DNA of 64,000 nucleotides from Rhizaria sp. SCN 62-66 (lineage: Eukaryota; Rhizaria, unplaced), in assembly GCA_001724265.1 (NCBI GenBank), contig MEDY01000029.1:58549-122548 (forward strand), given 5' to 3'. Positions within the stretch are counted from its first letter, which is position 1. Each line of letters starts with the position of its first letter. A program made the position numbers and the translations under genes. The notes below the pieces were generated by a model, which was not told where the DNA came from, searched no databases, and worked only from the letters and a program-made list of their open reading frames with translations. Below are positions 63,790-64,000 of this stretch, one piece after another.

Positions 63790-64000
63790 GCCCGGCAGAA
63801 CCCCGGCGGCGGCCGCGGCCCTGGTGGCCTGCACGGCTTCGGCCGCCAGCGTGCCGACCGCGGCCGCGACGCCCGCGCGCCCCGACACCGCCGCCAGGGC
63901 CAGCAGCGCGGAGTCCGCCGCAGCGGCAGTCGCCGTCGCGCGCGCGCGGGCCGCCGCCGCAGCGGCCTCGGCGGCAGCGGCGGCGGCCTCGGCCGCGGCA
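63238..64000 (-). CDS. GYF-domain protein, C-terminal part
   Basis: The frame enters from the right edge and ends at TGA 63238, leaving about 254 residues visible; the 5' end is outside the window. From the edge inwards it is Ala/Arg-rich and then has a Gln run, a Pro run and Gln/Pro/Ser linkers. A GYF domain lies near the C-terminus: EWEYLDPSGRRQGPF, then LMRAWFHAGQIPPVIRVRE, with the Trp, Tyr, GPF and WFxxG residues of the proline-rich-ligand pocket. GYF domains bind PPG-type motifs in proteins of splicing, translation repression (GIGYF) or the U5 snRNP (CD2BP2). A C-terminal GYF could fit CD2BP2, but the Pro/Gln-rich context fits other classes as well, so no symbol is given. Two or three Cys follow the domain (KICDRRCCF). 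Confidence 0.75.

Noticed and set aside
1-64000. tRNA, rRNA, CRISPR arrays or transposons
   Set aside because: Reading the intergenic stretches on both strands showed no tRNA B-box with cloverleaf potential, no direct-repeat/spacer array and no transposase or reverse-transcriptase motif. Highly diverged elements could be missed by eye.

Overview
The window is nuclear DNA from a microbial eukaryote. It holds 17 protein genes on both strands, and two of them run off the ends. Coding exons are very GC-rich and full of Ala, Gln, Ser, Asn and Gly runs, while introns and intergenic DNA are AT-rich. I could place 14 spliceosomal introns of about 118-328 bases, mostly with GTACGT-like donors and pyrimidine-tract/AG acceptors. 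A sterol C24-methyltransferase suggests a lineage that makes C24-alkylated sterols. I cannot name the organism. All family assignments come from motifs read by eye; no search was run.

The most important observation is that UAG appears to be a sense codon. Two genes at the left end (1-1778 and 2368-8956, both minus strand) are interrupted, in a single unshifted frame, by four TAG codons with coding-quality sequence on both sides. None of the 16 genes whose end lies in the window terminates with TAG; all use TAA or TGA. One TAG lies inside a glutamine run, so Gln is the favoured reading, but Leu is not excluded.

Layout, left to right: 1-1778 (-) unknown protein, open at the left edge. 2368-8956 (-) ZGRF1-like SF1 helicase. 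9388-10978 (+) ZCCHC10-like zinc-knuckle/RS protein. 11798-17497 (+) membrane-anchored UPF0489 (C5orf22-type) protein. 17498-21224 is a 3.7-kb stretch with no supported gene. 21225-21889 (-) EF-hand protein. 22514-24586 (+) UTP18. 24957-29891 (-) B-box protein. 30266-32661 (+) RPR2/SNM1-like RNase P/MRP subunit. 32929-38800 (-) peptide:N-glycanase with a PUB-like domain and a degenerate UBR-type box. 39550-40036 (-) small membrane protein. 40658-42164 (+) sterol C24-methyltransferase. 43425-46388 (+) bZIP factor. 46818-50582 (+) DONSON. 51002-51845 (-) ALG13. 52140-53240 (+) RPA2. 54157-56682 (+) secretory protein of unknown function. 56968-62778 (-) DEAD-box helicase. 63238-64000 (-) GYF-domain protein, open at the right edge.

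These are independent housekeeping genes, not an operon or a mobile island. Loose themes are replication and repair (ZGRF1-like, DONSON, RPA2), rRNA/RNA processing (UTP18, RPR2/SNM1, DEAD-box) and N-glycan synthesis and removal (ALG13, PNGase). I saw no transposon, CRISPR array, rRNA or tRNA gene.
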